Below, piece by piece: positions 23,629 to 32,593 of a stretch of DNA of 64,000 nt. The DNA is from Paenibacillus eucommiae (GTDB taxonomy: Bacteria > Bacillota > Bacilli > Paenibacillales > NBRC-103111), in NCBI RefSeq assembly GCF_017874215.1, contig NZ_JAGGLB010000001.1:620001-684000 (forward strand). The letters are read 5' to 3'. The notes beneath the pieces are model-generated. The model made no database searches. It was not told the origin of the DNA and worked only from the letters and a program-made list of their open reading frames with translations. Numbering within the stretch: the first letter of the stretch is position 1; each line of letters begins with the position of its first letter. Position numbers and translations under genes: made by a program.

Positions 23629-26397
23629 TTAGTTAATATATCCTGCTCCCTGGAGTATCCTCTTAATGACAACAACGGCCTGAGCACGCGTTGCCATGCT
23701 CTGTGGAACAAAGGTGCTGTCTGTTAACCCCGTCATGATGCCAGAGTTAATCACTTGCGCTACCGCGACTCTTGCCCAAGAGCTAATCGCCGCTTTATCC
23801 TCGTACCCTGTCAGCAGGGGATTAAGCTTATCCGCTACCGCTGCTTGCTGACCTGCATACGTCAGCACATGAGAGACAACGACGGCCATTTGCTCTCTAG
23901 TGATTGTTTCATTAGGACGGAAGGTTCCATCCTCAAATCCGCTGACAAGTTGTGCTTTTTCCGCTGCTTCAACCGCTCCTGCGAACCAGTCAGATCCTCT
24001 AACATCCGTAAACTTTCCGAAGTTCCCCGAATTCTCTTCATTAAGCAATACTTCCTCCAGCCCAAGTGCGCGGACAATCAGACTAACGAACTGCGCGCGA
24101 GTAATTTTAAGCTCCGGTGCAAAGGTACTATCGGAAGTCCCTTGTACAATAAGCTTAGAAGCAAGCAGCTCCACATCAGCTCTCGACCAATGCTGCTGCA
24201 AATCCGCAAAAGTTTTCTTAGATTGGGCAACCGCATATAGACTGCTGCCAGTACGAAAGATATTAACTTTCGTTATCCCGTTATTCATTTTAAATAAAGA
24301 AGGCACGAAGGATAACTTACCTGTTAACGGGTCGATACGTACGGCCGTTGCCTGGGCAGGATCAAGCAGATCATGAATGACAAGGCTTCTTGTTATGTAC
24401 TTATTTCCAAAATCAGAAAATAATTGCTCGCTGCCGCCCTTCTTCACCATGATCGTAAATTCAAGAATATCTCCTGCAAGAGTGATCCCCTCTGCCAGTG
24501 CTTGCCCTCTAATCTGCTCAGCGGCAGCACCTGTAATAGTTTCCATCGTCACATAGACGATCGCGTCTTCCCAATCATCCCCAAGAAGCTGTAAAAATGA
24601 AACTAGTTCAGGGAAATTTAACGGAAGGTTGTATACAGCATTCATTGCCTCAATTAACAGAACAGCATTTGGTCTCGCAGTCTTTCCTGCTACAAATACC
24701 TTGGCCGGTATTCCCACCGTACGAATAGCATCCGTTCCCGATACTGGAAGCCTAATGGTTTGTGCATTCAACTGCTTGCCTTTTATAACTTCTAAAGCCT
24801 TCATCAGCGAATCAGTCCGCAGTAAAACTTCAACAGCTGTCTTTCCATTTGCCTTCGTTTGTGTAGTAACCGTTGCGGCATCACTACCAAGCAGCACACC
24901 GTCCGATTCCTCCGTCACCCCTGCCGGGTCCAATGATTCTGTGGGATTAAATCCCGGTTCACTTTTATCATTTGGCGTAGGAGCACTAGGCCCATTACGG
25001 GTCACGGTCAACGTATACCTTCTAATGCTGAGCCCATCCTCAGCCATAACAGTAATGTTTATAATATTACTGCCCACTCTCAAGTCCACCCTAAGCGGTA
25101 CGCCACTTCCTTGCGGTTGGTCGTTGATCATCAGAGTTGTAAGTGGATTATAGGTTACTGCCGTAACGCTTATGCTGCTTGCAGAATAGCCAACGTTCAT
25201 CGCATACACCGATACTTCTGGAGCAAAAGCTGGGCTGAGCGTTCCTTCGCTTACCGTCAGGCTGCTTAGATCCGCATCCAAAGCACGGCCCTCCGCCCAG
25301 ACCGTCATATTGTCACCATTAAAATTTGCCACATAGATCTTATTCAGTTTCGAATTGACTGCAACGGCAACCGGATTCTCTCCTGCTGACACCGTTGATA
25401 TTTCATGATTGCTTCCATCAAGCACTGTAACACTATTGCTATCATAATTCGCAATGTAGACCCGATTCGTATGTTCGTTGATAGCCAATCCTGTAGGACC
25501 AGATCCTTGTCCCGTAGATACGGTAATGGGATGATTGAGGTCTTCGCGGTCAAGGATCGTCACATTATTACTGCCCGTATTGACTACATAGACGCTCCCG
25601 GTTACACCATGGATTGCCACCGAGACTGGCGCTATCCCAACCTCCGCTGTAGAGATCCCTCCCGTTGTTCCATCTATTACAGTGACATTATTACTAAAAA
25701 AATTGGCAACGTACACACTGCCTGTTATTGGACTTACCGCCAAGGCATTGGGACCTGTCCCTGCTGGCACAGTAAGCGTTGTGCCAGTTGAACCGTCAAT
25801 CACCGTCACATTGTCACTATCCACATTAGCCACATAGATCTTATTAGTGGCCTCATTAACAGCAACTGCAAATGGACTTTCCCCGACTAATACAGTCTCA
25901 GTTTGACTGCTATTCGTCGCACCGTCGATAACAGTCACCGTATTGCTCCCCAAGTTTGCGATATAAACCTTATTCGTTGTTGCATTTACCGCTAACGCAA
26001 AGGGAGTCTGCCCCGCTTCTACTGTACTTACATGATTTGTTGCACCGTCGATCACCGTTACGTTATGACTATCTGCATTCGCTACATAAATCTTATTTGT
26101 CACAGGATTCAACGCAATGGCGTTGGGGGTTGTTCCTACCTCAATCGTAGCTATCAAAGACATCCCCTCTTCACTGTCTTCCAGAACAGTCACATTATCG
26201 CTGAAGGCATTAGCCATATAGATTCTGCCAGTCACCGGATTTACAGCGATCGCATGCGGTCCTTTTCCTGCCTGAATCGTCGAGGAAGCCTTTGCTATGT
26301 TCAAAAATATAGGACTTGGAATCACACCTGTAAACAGAGCAATCACGATTATCCCTACCCCTATTCTATACAGCCAAGAATTTGTTCGAAGCTTCAT
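23629..26397 (-). CDS. Cell-surface YVTN beta-propeller protein with three SLH domains
   Basis: The product has 922 residues with an AAGGAGG site. A signal peptide covers about residues 1-38. Eight repeats of about 41 residues follow (about 40-375), each with the pattern P-x-A-V-A-V-N ... N-K-I-Y-V-A-N ... N-V-T-V-I-D-G, the YVTN-family propeller repeat. A cadherin-like beta-sandwich (about 380-470) and a Ser/Pro linker come next. A conserved region of unknown role (about 490-720) precedes three SLH domains (FADLQQHWSRADVELLASKL, FTDVRGSDWFAGAVEAAEKA and YEDKAAISSWARVAVAQVIN), which bind pyruvylated secondary cell-wall polymer. The middle region resembles the one before the SLH triplet of the 1981-residue protein. 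It probably acts as a surface binding or scaffold protein. Confidence 0.92.
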   Translation of the reverse strand: MKLRTNSWLYRIGVGIIVIALFTGVIPSPIFLNIAKASSTIQAGKGPHAIAVNPVTGRIYMANAFSDNVTVLEDSEEGMSLIATIEVGTTPNAIALNPVTNKIYVANADSHNVTVIDGATNHVSTVEAGQTPFALAVNATTNKVYIANLGSNTVTVIDGATNSSQTETVLVGESPFAVAVNEATNKIYVANVDSDNVTVIDGSTGTTLTVPAGTGPNALAVSPITGSVYVANFFSNNVTVIDGTTGGISTAEVGIAPVSVAIHGVTGSVYVVNTGSNNVTILDREDLNHPITVSTGQGSGPTGLAINEHTNRVYIANYDSNSVTVLDGSNHEISTVSAGENPVAVAVNSKLNKIYVANFNGDNMTVWAEGRALDADLSSLTVSEGTLSPAFAPEVSVYAMNVGYSASSISVTAVTYNPLTTLMINDQPQGSGVPLRVDLRVGSNIINITVMAEDGLSIRRYTLTVTRNGPSAPTPNDKSEPGFNPTESLDPAGVTEESDGVLLGSDAATVTTQTKANGKTAVEVLLRTDSLMKALEVIKGKQLNAQTIRLPVSGTDAIRTVGIPAKVFVAGKTARPNAVLLIEAMNAVYNLPLNFPELVSFLQLLGDDWEDAIVYVTMETITGAAAEQIRGQALAEGITLAGDILEFTIMVKKGGSEQLFSDFGNKYITRSLVIHDLLDPAQATAVRIDPLTGKLSFVPSLFKMNNGITKVNIFRTGSSLYAVAQSKKTFADLQQHWSRADVELLASKLIVQGTSDSTFAPELKITRAQFVSLIVRALGLEEVLLNEENSGNFGKFTDVRGSDWFAGAVEAAEKAQLVSGFEDGTFRPNETITREQMAVVVSHVLTYAGQQAAVADKLNPLLTGYEDKAAISSWARVAVAQVINSGIMTGLTDSTFVPQSMATRAQAVVVIKRILQGAGYIN

Positions 26398-26441
26398 TGA
26401 TCGCCCCTCCTCCTTTTATTAGAAATTTAATCGCATGGGGA

Positions 26442-27320
26442 CTAAGCCTTATTCTGATCCTTGTACTTACTCCCCATCATTGATTTCATTAAATCTCTAC
26501 GAAATTCTGTAGGTGTACACCCATGAAATTTTTTGAATTGTTTAGAGAAATATAGTGGATCGGAAAAACCGACAGTAAAAGCAATTTCCTCAATTGAGAG
26601 CTGTTTACTCAACAAGTGAGAGGACCTCTCCATCCTGACCTTGAGCAAATATTGGGTTGGCGATAACCCGGTATATTGCTTGAAAACACGTGACAAATAT
26701 GTCCGGTTATAGCACAGAGCCTGGGCCATACTATCGATCGAGATTGACCTATGACATTGCAAAGTCAGCCAACGAATGGTTTTGATGATGATATGCGGTA
26801 CATCTGCCTGCTCCAAATTCATATTTTCGGCATGTCTCATTTCCTCAGCAAGCTTAGCCAGTAATATCCGCATCATGCCATTCGCTTCCAAATCGCTGAA
26901 CGTATTTCCTTGGCGAAGTATCTTTTCCATCTGATGAAATATAATTGGAATGCGCCGGGAACGAATGGAATACACCACGGGACGCTCCACTCCAACTCCG
27001 ACAAAGCTTAGAAGCTTATCAGCGTGAGTTCCGTCGAATCCGATCCAGCGGTAGCTCCAAGGCTCCTCATGGTCGGCTGCGTAGCTTACAACCGTATCGG
27101 GAAAAATGAAAAAGCAATCGCCTTTCTTTAATTCGTATACTTGATTTCCTTGAATAAGCGTCCCTTTGCCCGAAGTAATATAGTGAACAAGGTGATAGTC
27201 CACCATTTGCGGACCGAATGAATGACCCGGCCCAGTCTGCCCATTTCCTGCAAACAGCACGGATAGCTCTCCTTCGTCAGAAAACGTATTAAATGACAAA
27301 TAGTGATCAACATGCGCCAT
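26442..27320 (-). CDS. AraC-family transcriptional regulator (cupin + HTH)
   Basis: The product has 292 residues with AGAGGTGG 7 nt before the ATG. The N-terminal arm and cupin include MVDYHLVHYITSGKGTLIQG, and the KKGDCFFIFPDTVVSYAAD loop is the ligand pocket region. The C-terminal two helix-turn-helix motifs are ISIDSMAQALCYNRTYLSRV and IEEIAFTVGFSDPLYFSKQF, then GCTPTEFRRD. It lies between a Tat-exported lyase-fold gene (84 nt upstream) and the YVTN/SLH gene (44 nt downstream) on the same strand, and could regulate either. This type generally activates sugar-degradation genes. Confidence 0.92.
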   Translation of the reverse strand: MAHVDHYLSFNTFSDEGELSVLFAGNGQTGPGHSFGPQMVDYHLVHYITSGKGTLIQGNQVYELKKGDCFFIFPDTVVSYAADHEEPWSYRWIGFDGTHADKLLSFVGVGVERPVVYSIRSRRIPIIFHQMEKILRQGNTFSDLEANGMMRILLAKLAEEMRHAENMNLEQADVPHIIIKTIRWLTLQCHRSISIDSMAQALCYNRTYLSRVFKQYTGLSPTQYLLKVRMERSSHLLSKQLSIEEIAFTVGFSDPLYFSKQFKKFHGCTPTEFRRDLMKSMMGSKYKDQNKA

Positions 27321-27403
27321 CTAACCCACCTCTTAAGAATACATATATGTGTAATGTATTCGACAAGAGAGTATGTTCTCCTTGGAACAGCGGATGTTTA
27401 GCA

Positions 27404-29206
27404 TTACACGATTCTGACGATTCCTTCACATGAATACATCCCGTTCGGATGATTGAATTCGGAGATTGACAATCGTAAATACCCATTGTTATTAACAGCA
27501 GCAATCGATTTGCCTGAAGTCCCAAAATCATTGGCCATATCCCCAAATATAATACCCTGCAGCCTATAACTGCCGTTATTATCATCAATGGTTAAATGAA
27601 ATGCCACTAGAGACGTTTTATTCTGAAAAACAATTTTCGTATCCACATGAATCGTAAAATTCTCTTCATTGCTTTTACTCACTGTACAGAATGGAACTTG
27701 ACCCGCACTCGATCCACTGTTTCCAGAATAAAGGAAAGGAATCAGACCGTTATGAACTTCCGCTTTCGAATAAGCATGACCTGAAGAATCTTGATTCAAA
27801 TATTGAATAAATCTTACATTCACTTTACTGCCGAGCTTGAAATTGTCAGGAATAGCCGGAGGCTGATTCGTTCCGAGCATCGAATACAGCTGACTGATTT
27901 CAACCGTCACCTGATTCGTTGTATGTTCCGCAAAATCGACGATACAGTTCCCGCTTGCCAAACGATTGTTAGGTCCGAAATATCCATTTGTTAGTCCGGC
28001 AGCGCTCACACAAGCGACGTTAACTTCATAAAACCAGTTGTTATCGATGCGCATCCCCCTTTTGGCCGAGCTGCCCAAATCAATGGCAACTCCCGATATA
28101 GCTTCAAAATAACAAGTATCAATCGTCATCACATTGCATTCGCTGGTTAACTTCAGGCCATCCACACAACCTTCAGCCGAACAATTTTGGATAAGAAGAC
28201 CATCCGCACCTCCAGCGAATTCAAATCCAAGTTTCCTGCCGACTGCAAACAAGCTATCTATTTTTTGCACGTTTACGAATTGACCGAAATAGTAGACCGC
28301 ATTGGCAGCGTCATTCGCCGTCCCCCGGGATAACATGTTTACGAACCGGCTGTACCAGCAGCGGGCTGCATAAACGGCCCATGTGCAATCATAAAAATAA
28401 AAATTAGATAACTCGCTTGCCTCATTGAAATTCCACAAATTAAACGCTTTGTTACAATTCATAATCGTTGCATTTCGGATTATCGTGCAAATAACCCGAT
28501 AGGGCTGATTATCTCCCGGCACTCCTATATTGGAAATAATGTCGCCGTTATCCGCATAAGCTGTTTCAAAAATATTATTGATTCCGATGCCTGCTCCTTC
28601 GATAACAGACCAGTTCAACTCGATTTCATAGCTTGCGGGCACCAAAATCGTACCTGTAATTTTATATTTCGCGGTCGGAACTGACATTTTACGTATGCCG
28701 CTGGATAAACCAGCTTTAATAGTATTATTGAAAGCGTCCGTATCATCCGTAATTCCATCTCCAACTGCGCCGAACCATTTCGGGTTCAGTTGATCCCCGA
28801 TATATCGCTTGAATCTCGCGCCTGATGCCGATACGATGGTCAATGCAGCATCGTCCTCCGTAGTCGTGTCAAGTGTATCGTAATAGAAATTCCCCTCTTT
28901 ACCTTTATCTTTGACAAAATACACTGAATGGGCTAGTGGGTTTATTAATGCCCTTAGCTCGGCGATGGTTATCGCTAAGCAAAAACTTGCATCCAGCAGG
29001 TCCTTCAACTTGTTTCTCTCCCGATCATTGCCTTCCAGACCTTCGGCCCAAGCCGCACCTGGAAGCACACTTCCTGCTGCCAGTGCCGCACCAGCTATGC
29101 TTAATGTACTCAACAATTTCCTCCTACTGATCAGATTCTCCCTAGCCACTGCTGCACCCTCCGTACCTGACTGTTTACACTGTATTTCCCCTGATTTTTC
29201 AGACAT
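27404..29206 (-). CDS. Tat-exported pectate-lyase-superfamily beta-helix protein
   Basis: The product has 600 residues; GGGAGGA lies 7 nt before the ATG. The N-terminus has a twin-arginine signal: SRRKLL (Arg28-Arg29), a hydrophobic stretch and a cleavage site after AWA (about 54). The YFVKDKGKEGNFYYD region and the signature WFGAVGDGITDDTDAF (near 143) mark the pectate-lyase-3 right-handed beta-helix family, also seen in phage tailspikes. The long middle has the Asn-rich short repeats of a beta-helix. The C-terminal about 150 residues are a beta-rich trimer- or glycan-binding-like tail. Tat export implies folding before secretion, unusual for this family in Gram-positives. The substrate is unknown. 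A cre-like site lies just upstream. Confidence 0.88.
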   Translation of the reverse strand: MSEKSGEIQCKQSGTEGAAVARENLISRRKLLSTLSIAGAALAAGSVLPGAAWAEGLEGNDRERNKLKDLLDASFCLAITIAELRALINPLAHSVYFVKDKGKEGNFYYDTLDTTTEDDAALTIVSASGARFKRYIGDQLNPKWFGAVGDGITDDTDAFNNTIKAGLSSGIRKMSVPTAKYKITGTILVPASYEIELNWSVIEGAGIGINNIFETAYADNGDIISNIGVPGDNQPYRVICTIIRNATIMNCNKAFNLWNFNEASELSNFYFYDCTWAVYAARCWYSRFVNMLSRGTANDAANAVYYFGQFVNVQKIDSLFAVGRKLGFEFAGGADGLLIQNCSAEGCVDGLKLTSECNVMTIDTCYFEAISGVAIDLGSSAKRGMRIDNNWFYEVNVACVSAAGLTNGYFGPNNRLASGNCIVDFAEHTTNQVTVEISQLYSMLGTNQPPAIPDNFKLGSKVNVRFIQYLNQDSSGHAYSKAEVHNGLIPFLYSGNSGSSAGQVPFCTVSKSNEENFTIHVDTKIVFQNKTSLVAFHLTIDDNNGSYRLQGIIFGDMANDFGTSGKSIAAVNNNGYLRLSISEFNHPNGMYSCEGIVRIV

Positions 29207-29232
29207 TTCACATTCCTCCCGATTCTTTGCTC

Positions 29233-29254
29233 AGCGTTAATGTAAACGCTCACT
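29233..29254 (-). promoter_or_regulatory. Candidate CcpA cre site / LacI-type operator
   Basis: TGTAAACGCTCACT (29241-29254) fits the cre consensus at every fixed position except the last. It overlaps a perfect inverted repeat AGCGTT-N6-AACGCT (29233-29250). It lies about 30-45 bp upstream of the start at 29206, suitable for catabolite repression. Confidence 0.45.
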
Positions 29255-29374
29255 AACATCTGATAATTCTCACATTACAAAATTCCTGCTTTAAATAATA
29301 TGGACAAAACAGACGGATGCATGGAAGAATGTTTCTTTTCACAAACTTACAAAAATTAGAAAAACGCCTTGCGG

Positions 29375-29480
29375 GACTGTTGACAAAAGCCAATTTTACG
29401 AAAAATGACTTTTAGATACCCAGTGTTTATGCGGGTTCTCAAACGTCAATTTCGTCAATAAGGTAATTTGTCAACAGTCT
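29375..29480. mobile_element. About 105-bp MITE-like element inside R1 copy A
   Basis: It has perfect 13-bp terminal inverted repeats GACTGTTGACAAA / TTTGTCAACAGTC and is flanked by CTTGCGG on both sides (target duplication, one extra T at the right end). R1 copy B shows the uninterrupted sequence (GACGGCGTCCTTTGAGG), which supports insertion. There is no coding capacity. Confidence 0.7.
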
Positions 29481-29814
29481 CTTGCGGCGTCTTTGAGGTG
29501 CGTGTTCATGAATTTGGTGCATTGTGGAGGGAATGGCTGTGGGCTCCAGCCGCTGTTAAAGATTTGTTCCCTTTATTGGTATAGATGAGAGGTAGGAACA
29601 AATCTTTAAAGGCGGACGCTACCGCTCTTCCGCCCACAGCCCTTCCCTCTCTCTAGCTACAATCGCACGAATCGCACGAACACCAAGCTCAAACGAACAG
29701 CCAGCAAGGCTTTTTCTCTGGATGGAAGGAGATTTCCCCGCGGGCCAAGCCGCTGGGACTGAAGATCGGTCCCGCCAGCGGGCACAACAGAGAGGTTCTA
29801 CTACTTTAGCGAAC

Positions 29815-29839
29815 TTTAACGATGTTTTTCATCGTTAAA
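29815..29839. repeat. Palindromic repeat unit TTTAACGATG-N5-CATCGTTAAA
   Basis: Perfect 10-bp arms. Other copies are at 32594-32618, 32646-32670, 32707-32730, 32758-32956 (split by an insertion), 61135-61159 and 61187-61209 (degenerate). A half copy is near 29866. Confidence 0.8.
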
Positions 29840-29899
29840 AGCATAAAGTTCCCCCACATCCTTACTTTAACGATTTCCCCAATTAGTAGGCAGGCCCAA

Positions 29900-30103
29900 T
29901 CCGAAGCGGCAAATGTAGGCGGAAAACCGCCCACAATGTGCTTGCGCGAGCCGAAACTGCCGAATGAAAGCGAAAATCCAACTACAATGTGTCTAAGCAT
30001 GGCCGAAGCGGCCAAATGTAGGTGAAAAATCGTACACAATATGCTTGCCGCGGCCGAAGTCGGCCAAATGTAGCGGAAAAGCGCACACATTTGGCATGCT
30101 TAT
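29900..30103. repeat. Four tandem copies of an about 51-bp unit
   Basis: Units begin with CCGAA at 29901, 29951, 30003 and 30054 (periods 50, 52 and 51). The consensus has GGCCGAAGCGGCCAAATGTA then GGNGGAAAATCGNACACAAT and GTGCTTGC. The open frames that cross it are products of the repeat and are not credible genes. 30104-30370 holds nothing I recognise. Confidence 0.75.
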
Positions 30104-30370
30104 CCTGACAACATTGCCCCTGATCCCTCCCCTCTCAGCTAAAAAGTGCCGAACCTGCCACGATCTCACAAAGCCCGAAAGTGGAGAAATAGAGGGGAAG
30201 AACCCTAACTTTGCTATTGCCGGCCATAGATCATCGACATTTGGACCCGTACCAGGAAAATCCCTCCTTACCTTGATTTCCTGCCACCCGATACGTTCGA
30301 ATAAGCAGCGTCTAATTGTTACTTCTGAGCGGGTTTCCACAAGTTGACAGGCTAGTGGTCCTTTTTCACG

Positions 30371-31282
30371 CTACGACAAATCTCTTTCATCCAGCTGAAA
30401 GCTGCCCGCCGTACCAGCCATCATTTTGCGATAAGCGCCCGGCGTTTGGGCCTTCTCCTCAGCAAACACCTTCGTAAAATAATGTACAGAAGAAAAGCCT
30501 GAAGCGTCAGCAATTTCTTTAATGGACAATGCTGAATGCTGCAGCAAAAATGCAGCTTTCCGTACCCGCTCCTGCTTCACAACATCTGTAAAGGAAGTCT
30601 GCTCGAATCTGGCGAAAAGCCGCGATAAATGCCGGGGTGAAATGTGCAAATAACGGGCTACCTCCTCCAAGCTTAACGGCTGTCCTATATTATCGTGAAT
30701 AAACATCAGAGCCCGGTTCACCAGCATTTGAGCGGCAGAACTGCGCGATGGCAGCTTCGCGGGACTTAGCATGCTCTTACAAAACAAAGCTTGCAGCGAA
30801 AGCAGCAAGTTATAAGCTAAGGGGCCCAATAGCTCTTTGTCCGTAAGGCTCGGTGCTTCTGCGTGGAGCATAAGCGCCCGCCAAATATGAGCCGCAGCGG
30901 ATTCACCAGACTGGTGAATCACGATATCCGCCGTTACCGCTAATTGATCAAACAATCGCTTTCCTTCCTCAGAAGTCTCAGCTTCTATTAATTCAAAACC
31001 GACGAATAGCAGATACATCCCCTTCTGGCTGCGGATCTGGTGGCTGTGCTGCGGTCGAGAGCAGAACAAGGTTCCAGGCATTAACACATATTCCGCACCT
31101 TCCTCCCAGTAGCTTCCTTCCCCATAAAGCACATAGCAAAGCTCAAAAAAAGAATGACTATGAACCAGATTATCAAGATGCATAGGATCATGTCCCCAAT
31201 AATGGACGTGAAACGCCGCCAAACTGCCTGCGGGATGACGGGCATAAGCATCCAAGTAATCATTTGCCGCTTTGTTGAACAT
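30371..31282 (-). CDS. AraC-family transcriptional regulator (cupin + HTH)
   Basis: The product has 303 residues. The start at 31282 (MFNKAAND) has GGGAGGGG 9 nt upstream; the frame is open 12 codons more without a site. The cupin segment includes HVHYWGHDPMHLDNLVHSHS, ELCYVLYGEGSYWEEG and MPGTLFCSRPQHSHQ. The HTH pair is LSLEEVARYLHISPRHLSRL and IKEIADASGFSSVHYFTKVF. It is divergent from a phytanoyl-CoA dioxygenase-like gene across 180 bp, an arrangement that suggests it activates that gene. Confidence 0.92.
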   Translation of the reverse strand: MFNKAANDYLDAYARHPAGSLAAFHVHYWGHDPMHLDNLVHSHSFFELCYVLYGEGSYWEEGAEYVLMPGTLFCSRPQHSHQIRSQKGMYLLFVGFELIEAETSEEGKRLFDQLAVTADIVIHQSGESAAAHIWRALMLHAEAPSLTDKELLGPLAYNLLLSLQALFCKSMLSPAKLPSRSSAAQMLVNRALMFIHDNIGQPLSLEEVARYLHISPRHLSRLFARFEQTSFTDVVKQERVRKAAFLLQHSALSIKEIADASGFSSVHYFTKVFAEEKAQTPGAYRKMMAGTAGSFQLDERDLS

Positions 31283-31463
31283 CACTGAACACCCCTCCCG
31301 AAAATAAATCTCAAGCAATTTGTCCGTCTTTTTTTCGCCTTCTATTTTGAGATGTCCTTATATTACAAAACTATGACTTCATCCTGCAAAGATATATCTC
31401 CAATTCATCCTTATAATATAACATATAAAGCAGCAATAAAAGCTTTTCCATAAGGAGATGATT

Positions 31464-32231
31464 ATGTTGATTAAAGCACATGAGGCCGAATTTTACAATG
31501 AAAATGGATATTTGCTGGTACAAGGGGTTTTTAATGCCAAAGAAGTGAAGGAAATGCAGGATGCGGTGGAATCTATTATCCACAAAGCAGCAGCAGCCAA
31601 GCTGGATAAAAGCGCAACCTGGCAGGGAGACTACCTGCCCCCGGAAGAGCTCAAAAAACTGGTGCTCAAAGGCTTCCACGATGTCCACTACCATGACGCC
31701 GCCTTTACCCGGGCCCTATCCCATCCCAATATGGTAGCCGTGCTGCAAAATATCATAGGTGCAAACGTTCAGCTGCATCACTCCAAAATGCTCGTCAAGC
31801 CGCCGGAAAAAGGAGCTGCCTTCCCGCTGCATCAGGATTACCCTTATTTTCCCCACAAAAATCACACCATGCTCGCTGCCAGCGTTCATCTCGACGATTC
31901 AGATACTGAAAATGGCTGTATCCGCGTCATTCCCGGCACGCATAAGAACGGTCCGATGGAGCATGTCGGCATGCATTTTTTGAACCACAAGCAGTATCCA
32001 ATCAGCATGGGCACTCCTTGCCCGGCTAAGGCGGGGGATGTGCTGTTCTTCAACTATTTGACCATCCACGGATCGGATGTGAACCGGAGTCAGCGGCCCA
32101 GACGGAATATATTGTTTCAATATAAAGATCCGTTGGACCCTCCAACGCAGAATGTCCATGTGAACTGGGGGCAGGGTTTGATGGTATGCGGTGAAAACCC
32201 CATTTTCCGGGAATACCAGCCCAAGTCCTAG
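31464..32231 (+). CDS. Phytanoyl-CoA dioxygenase (PhyH) family Fe(II)/2-oxoglutarate oxygenase
   Basis: The product has 255 residues. The start is set at 31464, 6 nt after AAGGAG; an ATG two codons earlier abuts the site. The double-stranded beta-helix fold shows the iron triad: His123 and Asp125 in FPLHQDYPYFP, and His202 in LTIHGSDVN. The 2-oxoglutarate-binding arginine is in RPRRNIL (about 213). The family hydroxylates small molecules at the expense of 2-oxoglutarate and O2; bacterial members act on many substrates, and none can be named here. It is followed by a clear terminator and so is probably monocistronic. Confidence 0.9.
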   Translation: MLIKAHEAEFYNENGYLLVQGVFNAKEVKEMQDAVESIIHKAAAAKLDKSATWQGDYLPPEELKKLVLKGFHDVHYHDAAFTRALSHPNMVAVLQNIIGANVQLHHSKMLVKPPEKGAAFPLHQDYPYFPHKNHTMLAASVHLDDSDTENGCIRVIPGTHKNGPMEHVGMHFLNHKQYPISMGTPCPAKAGDVLFFNYLTIHGSDVNRSQRPRRNILFQYKDPLDPPTQNVHVNWGQGLMVCGENPIFREYQPKS

Positions 32232-32315
32232 TCAGAGGAGAACATCATTGGATAGTTCTTTCTAAGACGAGTGATAAGAAGAACAGACGCTATACTTATT
32301 TGCCAGAACGTAAGA

Positions 32316-32366
32316 AGATCGCCTGTCACCTGACCATATTGGGCCGGAAGGGCGATCTCCTTTTTT
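32316..32366 (+). terminator. Rho-independent terminator of the PhyH gene
   Basis: Eight-bp stem AGATCGCC / GGCGATCT with a 27-nt loop, then CC and six T residues. Confidence 0.7.
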
Positions 32367-32593
32367 GTCTAAGATTGAAAAACGCCATAGCTGTAGCAAA
32401 CAGCGGATCGCGTATAACCGCTGGGTTAAGTATGGACTCTATCGCTTTTTAGCGCTACTTTTGTTCCGAATTCCACTTCCAGTACCTTCATTTCGCAAAA
32501 CCCTTCCAGAGGCAAAATATTACCCGCTGCTCCTTGCAGAAACAAACATTCACGCTAGGAATGATGAGCACGCAGCTGAGAAGGATCTGCTAC
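32367..32593. other. Gene-free spacer
   Basis: A 77-codon open frame starting at a TTG (32365) crosses this stretch, but it has no ribosome binding site, starts inside the terminator and resembles no family. I see no other signal here. Confidence 0.35.

Larger units (their letters stand above)
29361..29839. repeat. Long dispersed repeat R1, copy A (hairpin-forming, about 370 bp plus an insertion)
   Basis: It shares most of its length with 60826-61159: GGAGGGAATGG, GTGGGCTCCAGCCGCTG, TTAAAGATTTGTTCCCTT, ACAAATCTTTAAAGGC, CGCACGAACACCAAGCTCAA and CAGCCAGCAA, ending in a TTTAACGAT palindrome. The part 29527-29649 folds on itself: outer arms of 18 nt (29527-29544 with 29632-29649, one mismatch) and an inner perfect 15-bp arm (29556-29570 with 29595-29609). 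No coding sequence is seen. It may be a non-coding RNA or a mobile repeat. Confidence 0.75.

Noticed and set aside
29900..30103. Possible CRISPR array
   Set aside because: The whole unit is repeated with no constant repeat plus variable spacer, unit sizes are about 51 bp and no cas gene is present.
29806..30340. Open frames on both strands through the 51-bp tandem repeats
   Set aside because: Their products simply repeat HIVxGFSPTFG-like words dictated by the DNA repeat, they overlap each other, and none has a ribosome binding site.
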